Below, piece by piece: positions 1 to 4,838 of a stretch of DNA of 6,899 nt. Within the stretch, counting starts at the first letter, position 1; the number at the start of each line of letters is the position of its first letter. Source of the stretch: Deltaproteobacteria bacterium (GTDB lineage Bacteria > Desulfobacterota > Desulfobacteria > Desulfobacterales > Desulfatibacillaceae); assembly GCA_019308705.1 (NCBI GenBank), contig JAFDHW010000126.1, positions 1-6,899 on the forward strand, in the 5' to 3' direction. The notes below the pieces were generated by a model that was not told the DNA's origin, searched no databases, and saw only the letters and a list, made by a program, of their open reading frames with translations. The translations under genes and the position numbers were made by a program.

Positions 1-781
1 CCAGGGATGCGCAAAGCTCTTTTGCGCCGGCGGATTCCAGGCGGAAGAAGCGCCGGCCGGCTTCCACGGAATCGGCGGCCCGGTCCAGCCCCCGGCGGGC
101 AAAGGATCGAAGGTCCGCCTGGTCCAGCAGGGCCAGGTCCGCCTCCAGGCCGTCCATGAAGGGCCGCACTACGTCCGGTTCCCGGCGGGCAACGGAGGCC
201 ATGGCCTGCATCTGGTAACCCCGGCGGGCCGGCGGCAGGCTCTTGGCCAGGGCGGGGATCCGCTGGATGAACTTCAGGGTCTGGTGGTAGTGCCACCGGC
301 GGGAGAACACCGCGGCCAACAGGTCCAGGTACGCGGCGGCGGCGTCCGGATCCTCCGCGGCCAGGGCGGCGAACGCCTCCAGGGGGAGCTTGAGGGCGTG
401 GGACCCGGTGGCCTCCAGGGCGTGGAAGGCGCGGAGGAAGCGCGCGGACAGGCGCGGACCGCCGGAAGGTTCGGCCGCCGCCAGGCCCCGGGCCATGGCC
501 GCGCCCAGGGTGGGCCCCCGGCGGCAGGCGGCCCGGATCAGCCTGCGGCACGCGGCGAACCGGCGGCCCGGCACCTCCGGGGCCAGGAGGCACAGGGCCT
601 GGACTACCTCCCTGCCCAGTCCCGGCTCCTGGGACACGGCAAGGACCCCATCCTCCGCGACGGCGGCCGCCCGGGCCTGGTCCGCGCCGGTTCCCGCCAG
701 CAGGCGCAGGGCCTCCCGCCCGGCCTCGGGGTCCAGTTCCGCCAGGGGGGTGAGAATGGCCTGGAGTTCCGCGTCATTCAT
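1..781 (-). CDS. NorD/CbbO-like helical protein, N-terminal part (runs off left edge)
   Basis: An open frame starts at ATG 781 (MNDAELQAILTPL...) and stays open for 260 codons to the window edge, so the C-terminus is missing. The visible part is almost entirely alpha-helical, rich in Ala, Leu and Arg, with repeated helix-pair patterns and no signal peptide or membrane segment. Near the edge it has a segment of the form GLDRAADSVEAGRRFFRLES, resembling the helical N-terminal region of NorD-like proteins found beside NorQ ATPases. It directly follows the NorQ-type ATPase gene on the same strand (99-bp gap), the usual arrangement for these pairs. In characterised systems the partner carries a C-terminal VWA domain with a MIDAS metal site and docks the ATPase hexamer on the target enzyme; that domain would lie beyond the window. 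A stop (TAA at 802-800) seven codons upstream in frame limits the start to this ATG. No good Shine-Dalgarno is visible. Coding status is firm; the family call rests mainly on context. Confidence 0.7.
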   Translation of the reverse strand, partial: MNDAELQAILTPLAELDPEAGREALRLLAGTGADQARAAAVAEDGVLAVSQEPGLGREVVQALCLLAPEVPGRRFAACRRLIRAACRRGPTLGAAMARGLAAAEPSGGPRLSARFLRAFHALEATGSHALKLPLEAFAALAAEDPDAAAAYLDLLAAVFSRRWHYHQTLKFIQRIPALAKSLPPARRGYQMQAMASVARREPDVVRPFMDGLEADLALLDQADLRSFARRGLDRAADSVEAGRRFFRLESAGAKELCASL

Positions 782-880
782 GGCCGGTCCAAAAACCGCT
801 TACCCGCCGTCCACCTCGGGGAGTCTTTTGCCGGCGCCCCTCAAAAGCAGGGAAGCGTGTCATCCGCCGAGCCCCCACAT

Positions 881-1684
881 TCACCCCATGAAATCCCCGA
901 TCAGCTCCTCCATGGTCCGGGCAAGGGCAGGGTCGTCGGTGAGGGGCTCGGCCATGGCGCTTTTGCAGGCAACGGCCGGGGACACGCCCCGGATGATGAG
1001 ACGGCCGGCGTAGACCAAAAGGCGCGTGGACGCGCCCTCGGCCAGGCCCTGGTCGCGCATGTCGCGGATGCGGGCGGCAAGCGCAACCAGGCGGGCGGCC
1101 GTGGCGGCATCCACGCCGGATTCGGCCTGTACGATGCGGGCTTCGTCCTCCGGCGCGGCGTAGGAAAAGGGGATGGCCACGAACCGCTGGCGGGTGGAGG
1201 GTTTCAGGTCCTTCATCACGGACTGGTAGCCGGGGTTGTAGGAGATGACCAGGCAAAAGTCCGGGTGGGCCGGGACCACCTCGGCCTTGCGGTCCAAATA
1301 CATTTCGCGGCGGTCGTCGGCCAGGGGATGGATGACCACGGTGGTGTCCTTGCGGGCCTCCACGATCTCGTCCAGGTAGCAGATGGCGCCCATGCGCACG
1401 GCCCTGGTGAGCGGACCGTCCACCCACACGGTTTCCTCGCCCTGGAGAAGATACCGGCCCGACAGGTCCGAGGCGAAGAGGTCCTCGTGGCAGGCCACGG
1501 TGACGAGCGGCACGGAAAGCTTCCACGCCATGTACTCCACGAACCGCGTCTTGCCGCAGCCCGTGGGGCCTTTGAGCATTACGGGCAGGCGGTCCGCGTA
1601 GGCGGCGGAAAAAAGCTCCACCTCGTTTCCCACGGGCAGGTAGAAGGGCTCCTCGACCACCCGGTATTCCTGGCCGGTTTCCAT
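881..1684 (-). CDS. norQ: NorQ/CbbQ-type MoxR AAA+ ATPase
   Basis: A 267-residue cytoplasmic AAA+ ATPase of the MoxR group, CbbQ/NirQ/NorQ/GpvN subfamily, complete and of usual family length. Walker A is GPTGCGKT (residues 39-46), Walker B is ICYLDE (101-106), sensor 1 is Asn150 in ISYNPGYQS, a Lys/Arg-rich KPSTRQRF stretch (161-168) can supply the arginine finger, and STRLLVYAGRLI (219-230) supplies sensor 2. The family signatures VACHEDLFASDLSGRYLL and DTTVVIHPL are also present. Known members use ATP hydrolysis, with a VWA partner (NorD, CbbO), to remodel and activate metal enzymes such as nitric oxide reductase or Rubisco. The next gene downstream looks like that partner, but no target enzyme is in view, so the symbol marks the subfamily and not proven NO-reductase activation. 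ATG 1684 has no Shine-Dalgarno; GTG at 1660 (codon 9) has AGGA seven bases upstream and still leaves the whole AAA+ core, so it is a real alternative start. Confidence 0.9.
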   Translation of the reverse strand: METGQEYRVVEEPFYLPVGNEVELFSAAYADRLPVMLKGPTGCGKTRFVEYMAWKLSVPLVTVACHEDLFASDLSGRYLLQGEETVWVDGPLTRAVRMGAICYLDEIVEARKDTTVVIHPLADDRREMYLDRKAEVVPAHPDFCLVISYNPGYQSVMKDLKPSTRQRFVAIPFSYAAPEDEARIVQAESGVDAATAARLVALAARIRDMRDQGLAEGASTRLLVYAGRLIIRGVSPAVACKSAMAEPLTDDPALARTMEELIGDFMG

Positions 1685-1691
1685 GGCTGGA

Positions 1692-1721
1692 TTTATAGGG
1701 GCATTGGGCGCGCGGGGTCAA
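1692..1721 (-). promoter_or_regulatory. Candidate sigma70-type promoter for the norQ-like gene
   Basis: On the minus strand TTGACC (1721-1716) and TATAAA (1697-1692) are separated by 18 bases, a good match to a sigma70 promoter in otherwise very GC-rich DNA. Transcription would begin near 1685, one base before the ATG at 1684. This implies either a leaderless mRNA or use of the downstream GTG at 1660. Seen in sequence; activity is inferred. Confidence 0.45.
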
Positions 1722-1739
1722 GGCGCTTGGCCGCGCGGC

Positions 1740-1768
1740 TTGAGGAGAGCGGGGGGGCGTGTTATGGT
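1740..1768 (+). promoter_or_regulatory. Weak candidate promoter for the plus-strand radical SAM gene
   Basis: TTGAGG (1740-1745) and TATGGT (1763-1768) lie 17 bases apart in the divergent region, each matching four of six consensus positions. It would give a leader of roughly 75 nt containing the palindrome at 1803-1815. A perfect TTGACA also occurs at 1785-1790, but no acceptable -10 follows it at 16-18 bases. Low confidence. Confidence 0.25.
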
Positions 1769-1802
1769 TTTTGCGCGAGGACGATTGACAACGCGGCAGG
1801 GG

Positions 1803-1815
1803 CGGTTCCGAACCG
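1803..1815. promoter_or_regulatory. 13-bp palindrome in the divergent region, possible operator
   Basis: CGGTTC and GAACCG form perfect 6-bp arms around a single C, about 37 bp before the radical SAM start and inside the region shared by the two divergent genes. The one-base centre rules out an RNA hairpin of that exact form but suits a dimeric DNA-binding protein. No regulator is identified. In GC-rich DNA a palindrome of this size can arise by chance. Confidence 0.2.
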
Positions 1816-1851
1816 TGCCCTTGCCGCTGGCAACCTGCGAGCCGCGGGATC

Positions 1852-3009
1852 ATGTCCAAAAAGGAACAAGCCTACAAGGGGTTCGAGCAGGGACCCATCC
1901 GGCCGCCTTCCGAGGCGGACAGCCTGCTGATCCGGGTGACGCGAAACTGCCCGTGGAACCGGTGCACGTTCTGCCCGGTGTACAAGGGAAGCCGGTTTTC
2001 CCTGCGGCCGGTGGACCACGTGATGCAGGACATCGACCTGGTGCACGAACACCTGGGGAACCTTCTGCAAAAGGCCGAGGCCAAGGGCGGGCTGACCCGG
2101 GAAGAGGTGTCCGCGCTGGCGCAGAGGGTTTCCCCGGGGGACAAGCCCGCGTTTTTCGCGGCGCTCAACTGGTACGCCAACGGCATGGAGTCCATCTTTC
2201 TGCAGGACGCCAACAGCCTGGTGATGAAGCCCAAGGACCTCATCGCCGTGCTTAAGCACATCCGGAAGCGGTTCCCGTTTGTCAAGCGCATCACGTCGTA
2301 TGCCCGCAGCCACACGGTTTCGCGCATTTCCGACGAGGACCTGGCGGAGATGGCCGCCGCGGGGCTGAACCGCATCCACATCGGTATGGAGAGCGCCTCG
2401 GACAAGGTGCTGGAACAGGTGCGCAAGGGCTCCACCAAGGCGGACCACGTAAAGGCCGGGCAGAAGGTGAAGAGGGCGGGAATCCAGCTTTCCGAGTACG
2501 TGATGCCCGGGCTGGGAGGAAAGGAACTTTCCGAGGAACACGCCACCGAGACCGCGGACGCGCTCAACCAGATCGACCCGGATTTCATCCGGCTGCGGTC
2601 CCTGGCCATTCCGCCCAACACCCCGCTTTTCGAGGAGTACCAGCAGGGCGAATTCCACCCCCTGAAAGACGTGGAGGCGGCCGAAGAGATCCTGCTTTTC
2701 CTGGAGTCGTTGTCCGGCATCCACTCGACCGTGAAGAGCGACCACATCCTGAACCTGTTCGAGGAGGTGGAAGGCAAGCTCCCCGAGGACAAGCAGGCCA
2801 TGGAAAGCGTGGTGCGGCGGTTTCTGGACATGGACCCCGAACGCCGCACGCTGTACCAGGTGGGCCGCAGGATCGGGGTGTTCCGCAGGCTTTCGGACAT
2901 GGAAAACCCCTTCCAGGCCGACCAGGCCAAACAGGTCATGGACAAGCTCTCCATCACCCCGGACAACGTGGACGAAACCATCCGGACGTTGATGCAAAGG
3001 TTCGTCTAA
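1852..3009 (+). CDS. Uncharacterised radical SAM protein with CX4CX2C cluster motif
   Basis: A 385-residue cytoplasmic protein with a radical SAM barrel. The likely 4Fe-4S ligands are Cys33, Cys38 and Cys41 in RNCPWNRCTFC, so the spacing is CX4CX2C and not the common CX3CX2C. Other barrel landmarks are FLQDANSLV (116-124, the strand-2 position that often reads as a Gly-rich SAM motif), SYARSHTVSRIS (149-160), IHIGMESASDKVLEQVRKG (175-193) and VMPGLGG (217-223). The N-terminal GFEQGPIRPPSEA segment before the cluster looks characteristic of this type of protein. No SPASM-type Cys-rich tail, B12 domain or TRAM domain is visible; the C-terminal 100 residues are helical and charged. I do not know a demonstrated substrate; such proteins are usually annotated only as radical SAM. 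ATG 1852 was chosen because it gives the N-terminal segment intact, although only a weak GGGA precedes it. It is divergent from norQ and followed 237 bp later by hemW. Confidence 0.93.
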   Translation: MSKKEQAYKGFEQGPIRPPSEADSLLIRVTRNCPWNRCTFCPVYKGSRFSLRPVDHVMQDIDLVHEHLGNLLQKAEAKGGLTREEVSALAQRVSPGDKPAFFAALNWYANGMESIFLQDANSLVMKPKDLIAVLKHIRKRFPFVKRITSYARSHTVSRISDEDLAEMAAAGLNRIHIGMESASDKVLEQVRKGSTKADHVKAGQKVKRAGIQLSEYVMPGLGGKELSEEHATETADALNQIDPDFIRLRSLAIPPNTPLFEEYQQGEFHPLKDVEAAEEILLFLESLSGIHSTVKSDHILNLFEEVEGKLPEDKQAMESVVRRFLDMDPERRTLYQVGRRIGVFRRLSDMENPFQADQAKQVMDKLSITPDNVDETIRTLMQRFV

Positions 3010-3155
3010 CCCGAATCATTCATGAAAAATTTCGCCGAATAAAATATTTATACGGATTTAAACAGGTTAAGTGCCAATTGAAGGGGCCTTGAAAAATGCA
3101 CGCTGTTTATTTGAGGAATGCTGACATCGGTGAAATTTTTCATGAATAATTCGGG
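3010..3155. repeat. AT-rich island bounded by 29-bp inverted repeats
   Basis: The left arm (3010-3038) begins one base after the radical SAM stop codon, and the right arm (3127-3155) is its reverse complement at 27 of 29 positions. The mismatches are 3017/3148 and 3034/3131, the latter a G-U pair in RNA. Each arm contains the palindrome TTCATGAA (3019-3026 and 3139-3146). The 88-bp interior is very AT-rich, unlike everything around it, and holds a nested 7-bp inverted repeat (TAAACAG 3059-3065 with CTGTTTA 3103-3109) and TAAAAT (3040-3045), which could act as a -10 box for hemW. No target-site duplication is visible at the outer edges. It could be a small non-autonomous (MITE-like) insertion, an extragenic repeat, or a paired regulatory site. 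Confidence 0.75.
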
Positions 3156-3182
3156 CGAAACCCGCCCCGGCGGCTTTCGCCC
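3153..3182 (+). promoter_or_regulatory. Stable GC hairpin in the hemW leader
   Basis: GGGCGAAA (3153-3160) pairs with TTTCGCCC (3175-3182); after one C/C mismatch the stem continues with CCGC (3162-3165) against GCGG (3170-3173) around the loop CCCG. It overlaps the last three bases of the 29-bp right arm, so the two structures compete. Fifteen bases later comes a T7 run (3198-3204), too far for a classic intrinsic terminator. It may be an attenuator-like element or may shape access to the AAGGAGG at 3191. Pairing is seen; function is inferred. Confidence 0.4.
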
Positions 3183-3190
3183 TGCCCCGC

Positions 3191-3197
3191 AAGGAGG
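3191..3197 (+). promoter_or_regulatory. Perfect Shine-Dalgarno AAGGAGG without a well-placed start
   Basis: AAGGAGG, followed by T7, is the best ribosome-binding sequence in the window. The nearest in-frame hemW starts are TTG 3217 and ATG 3220 (19 and 22 bases downstream) and ATG 3247 (49 bases), all beyond the usual 5-10 bases. In frame between 3199 and 3216 there is no ATG, GTG or TTG. It may serve the ATG at 3220 through a folded spacer, or be accidental. Confidence 0.3.
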
Positions 3198-3246
3198 TTT
3201 TTTTCGGCATTCCCTTTTGATGGAACAATCCTTTCAAACAGCCTCC

Positions 3247-4422
3247 ATGAAATCGTCCATCCCTTCTTCCAACGCGGGGCTGTATATCCACGTTCCGTTT
3301 TGCGTGAAAAAGTGCGCGTACTGCGGTTTTTACTCCGTGCCGCGGCCGGGGGGCGTTCGCGCGTACCTTGCGGCCCTGGGGCGGGAGATGGCGCTTTACG
3401 CGGGCGTTTTCCCGGCCATGGACACGCTTTACCTGGGCGGGGGCACGCCCAGCCTGCTTTCGCCCGGGCAGGTGGCCGGGGTGCTGGAGGCTGCCGAATA
3501 CGCGCTGCCGCTTCTTCCCGAAGCCCACAAGTCCCTGGAGGCCAACCCGGGCACGGTGACCGCCGAATCGCTGCGGGGATACCGGGAACTGGGGTTTGAC
3601 CGGATCAACCTGGGCGTGCAGTCCTTTGACGACGCGGCGCTTTCGTTTCTGGGCCGGAGCCACACGGCGCAGGAAGCCGAAGAGGCGTTTTCGCTCTGCC
3701 GGGAGGCCGGGTTCGCCGAGGTGGGGCTGGACCTCGTCTACGGCCTTCCCGGCCAGACGGCCGGGAGGTGGAAACAAGACCTGGACCGGGCCCTGGAGCT
3801 TTCGCCGGAGCACCTTTCCTGCTACCTGCTGTCCCTGGAGCCGGGCACGCCGCTTTTCGTCCGGGCGGAAAAAGGGTTGTTCTCCCCCTCGCCCGAGGGC
3901 GTGGCCGCCGGGCTTTTCCTGTTCACCTCCGTGTACCTGGAGAAGCGCGGATACCTGCACTACGAGATTTCCAACTTCGCCCGGGGCGGGGAGTATGTTT
4001 CCCCGCACAACGCCAAGTACTGGAGCCGGGCGCCCTACCTGGGACTGGGGCCTTCGGCGCATTCCTTCCTGGGCGGGCGGCGGTGGTGGAACGCGCGGGA
4101 CGTGGATGATTATGTGGACCGCCTGGGCAGGGGGGAGGCCCCGGTCGCCGGAGCCGAGGACCTGACGCCCGCGCAGGAGGAGATGGAATGGGTGTTTTTG
4201 GGCCTGCGCACCAGGCGGGGCCTGGACGCGGCGGAGTACGCCCGCCGTTTCGGCGGCGACTTCGCCACCCCCTACGGCGCGGCAATGGAGCGGCTGGCGG
4301 GCCTGGGATATATGAGCCGGGAAGGGGAACGGTTTTTCCCCACCCGGAAGGGAATGTTGAAGGCCGACGGCATGGCCAAGAACCTGTGGGAAGCCGGGCA
4401 GGCTGTCCAGGGACGCGAATAG
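3247..4422 (+). CDS. hemW: HemW, radical SAM heme chaperone (HemN-like)
   Basis: From ATG 3247 the product has 391 residues, close to E. coli HemW (378). It opens with GLYIHVPFCVKKCAYCGFYS: Cys19, Cys23 and Cys26 form the CX3CX2C 4Fe-4S site. Then come LYLGGGTPSLL (SAM-binding, GGGTPS at 64-69), EANPGTVT (98-105), FDRINLGVQSF (117-127), GLDLVYGLPGQT (160-171), SCYLLSLEPGTPLF (191-214 region), HYEISNFA (238-245) and PHNAKYW (253-259), which holds the HNxxYW motif linked to heme binding in HemW and lacking in HemN. The C-terminal part is the small helical HemN_C-like domain. HemW binds heme and delivers it to respiratory or other hemoproteins; older annotations as coproporphyrinogen dehydrogenase are usually wrong. 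The frame is open back to ATG 3118, but that adds 43 residues encoded partly by the inverted repeat and hairpin, with no family likeness. ATG 3220 (400 residues) is the other option. It converges with selB. Confidence 0.93.
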   Translation: MKSSIPSSNAGLYIHVPFCVKKCAYCGFYSVPRPGGVRAYLAALGREMALYAGVFPAMDTLYLGGGTPSLLSPGQVAGVLEAAEYALPLLPEAHKSLEANPGTVTAESLRGYRELGFDRINLGVQSFDDAALSFLGRSHTAQEAEEAFSLCREAGFAEVGLDLVYGLPGQTAGRWKQDLDRALELSPEHLSCYLLSLEPGTPLFVRAEKGLFSPSPEGVAAGLFLFTSVYLEKRGYLHYEISNFARGGEYVSPHNAKYWSRAPYLGLGPSAHSFLGGRRWWNARDVDDYVDRLGRGEAPVAGAEDLTPAQEEMEWVFLGLRTRRGLDAAEYARRFGGDFATPYGAAMERLAGLGYMSREGERFFPTRKGMLKADGMAKNLWEAGQAVQGRE

Positions 4423-4452
4423 CCGCGTTGCGCTGCGGATCCGGGATGCTCA

Positions 4453-4467
4453 CGCACCCGGGGTGCG
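4453..4467 (+). terminator. GC hairpin 30 bp after hemW, possible transcription end
   Basis: CGCACCC (4453-4459) and GGGTGCG (4461-4467) are perfect inverted arms around G4460; as RNA this folds with six pairs and a three-base loop. It sits 30 bases past the hemW stop, a normal place for a terminator, but no T-run follows, so it would be at best an L-shaped or Rho-assisted end. Confidence 0.3.
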
Positions 4468-4598
4468 CCTGTGCTCCTGAGCCTTGCGCGCCTTGCTCTC
4501 CGCGCCCCTGAACAGCCTGGGAATCATGGGCCCGAAGAGGGCCGGAGGCCGGGCAGGGCACGGCATGACGTTCTTATACCACAGAGTGAAAAATGGAA

Positions 4599-4623
4599 TG
4601 TCCGTTCGTGTCCGTTCGTGTCC
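4599..4623. repeat. Tandem 10-bp repeat, 2.5 copies
   Basis: TGTCCGTTCG occurs twice head to tail (4599-4608, 4609-4618) followed by TGTCC (4619-4623). It sits inside the 8-bp inverted repeat AAAAATGG/CCATTTTT (4589-4596, 4640-4647). On the minus strand it reads GGACACGAACGGACACGAAC, a form I recall from intergenic repeats in several GC-rich bacteria, though I cannot check that here. Confidence 0.7.
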
Positions 4624-4683
4624 AATTTTTTCGAAGGGGCCATTTTTTGGGGAGTGAAAATTTTCCTTGAATCCGGTTGCCGA

Positions 4684-4713
4684 GCGGGCCAGTGGGTCTC
4701 CCGCCCTGTTTTT
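4684..4713 (+). terminator. Weak hairpin followed by T5
   Basis: GCGGG (4684-4688) pairs with CCCGC (4700-4704) around an 11-base loop, followed four bases later by TTTTT (4709-4713). It could end transcription arriving from hemW, but the stem is short, the loop long, and the distance from hemW large (over 260 bp). Confidence 0.2.
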
Positions 4714-4798
4714 GTCCCCACCGCCGAGAAGCTCATGGGTCTTCGTTGCTCGTTTTTTGCCCTGCGTAACCCATGGAAACCATACCGGAAAGTTTTTT

Positions 4799-4825
4799 GG
4801 GGAGGGGGTTCCCCCAAGCTTCCCC
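4799..4825. terminator. Nested G/C-run hairpin 13 bp beyond the selB stop
   Basis: GGGGA (4799-4803) pairs with TCCCC (4821-4825), and GGGGG (4804-4808) with CCCCC (4811-4815) around TT, leaving AAGCT bulged. It lies between the convergent genes, 13 bases beyond the selB stop, where a terminator is expected. On the selB strand it is followed by AAAAAAC, not T; on the hemW strand it is followed by a loose pyrimidine tract (4827-4840). So it may act as a bidirectional transcription end, but not as a textbook intrinsic terminator. Confidence 0.35.
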
Positions 4826-4838
4826 ATCCCTCTTCTTT

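Larger units (their letters stand above)
4423..4838. other. Convergent hemW/selB intergenic region, no gene seen
   Basis: These 416 bases lie between the 3' ends of hemW and selB. Frames crossing it show no recognisable protein. It contains a GC hairpin soon after hemW, a 10-bp tandem repeat, several T5-T6 runs, and an exact 12-mer TTTTTTGGGGAG repeated at 4643-4654 and 4793-4804. An 8-bp inverted repeat (AAAAATGG 4589-4596, CCATTTTT 4640-4647) encloses the tandem repeat. The patchy AT-rich, repeat-bearing composition suggests decayed or dispersed intergenic repeats plus transcription ends. Nothing points to a tRNA or other RNA gene. Confidence 0.6.

Noticed and set aside
1785..1790. Perfect TTGACA -35 box
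   Set aside because: No acceptable -10 hexamer occurs 16-18 bases downstream on the plus strand; that region is the CGGTTCCGAACCG palindrome.
1828..1843. GG-N10-GC pattern resembling a sigma54 promoter
   Set aside because: The -12 half is GAGC, not TTGC, and transcription would start inside the radical SAM ATG.
774..1859. 361-codon minus-strand frame overlapping the ATPase
   Set aside because: Out-of-frame shadow of the norQ-like gene; Pro/Arg/Gly-rich and crosses the divergent promoter region. Its last 29 codons lie in the gap before the next gene but have no ribosome-binding site or family likeness.
284..1930. 548-codon plus-strand open frame
   Set aside because: It runs antisense to the NorQ-type ATPase and its partner and continues across their divergent promoter region into the start of the radical SAM gene; low-complexity Gly/Arg/Ala product.
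1762..2997. 411-codon minus-strand open frame, plus a 369-codon one at 1872-2981
   Set aside because: Both are antisense to the intact radical SAM gene and lack recognisable domains.
3118..3246. 43-residue N-terminal extension of hemW from ATG 3118
   Set aside because: The codons come from the inverted-repeat arm and the GC hairpin; GAGG lies only one base from the ATG, and HemW proteins normally start about ten residues before LYIHIPFC.
4601..4723. tRNA-like fragments (GTTCGTGTCC resembling a T-loop, GCCGAGCGGG resembling a D-arm) near selB, considered as selC
   Set aside because: No acceptor stem, anticodon arm or CCA end can be assembled; the T-loop-like bases belong to the 10-bp tandem repeat.
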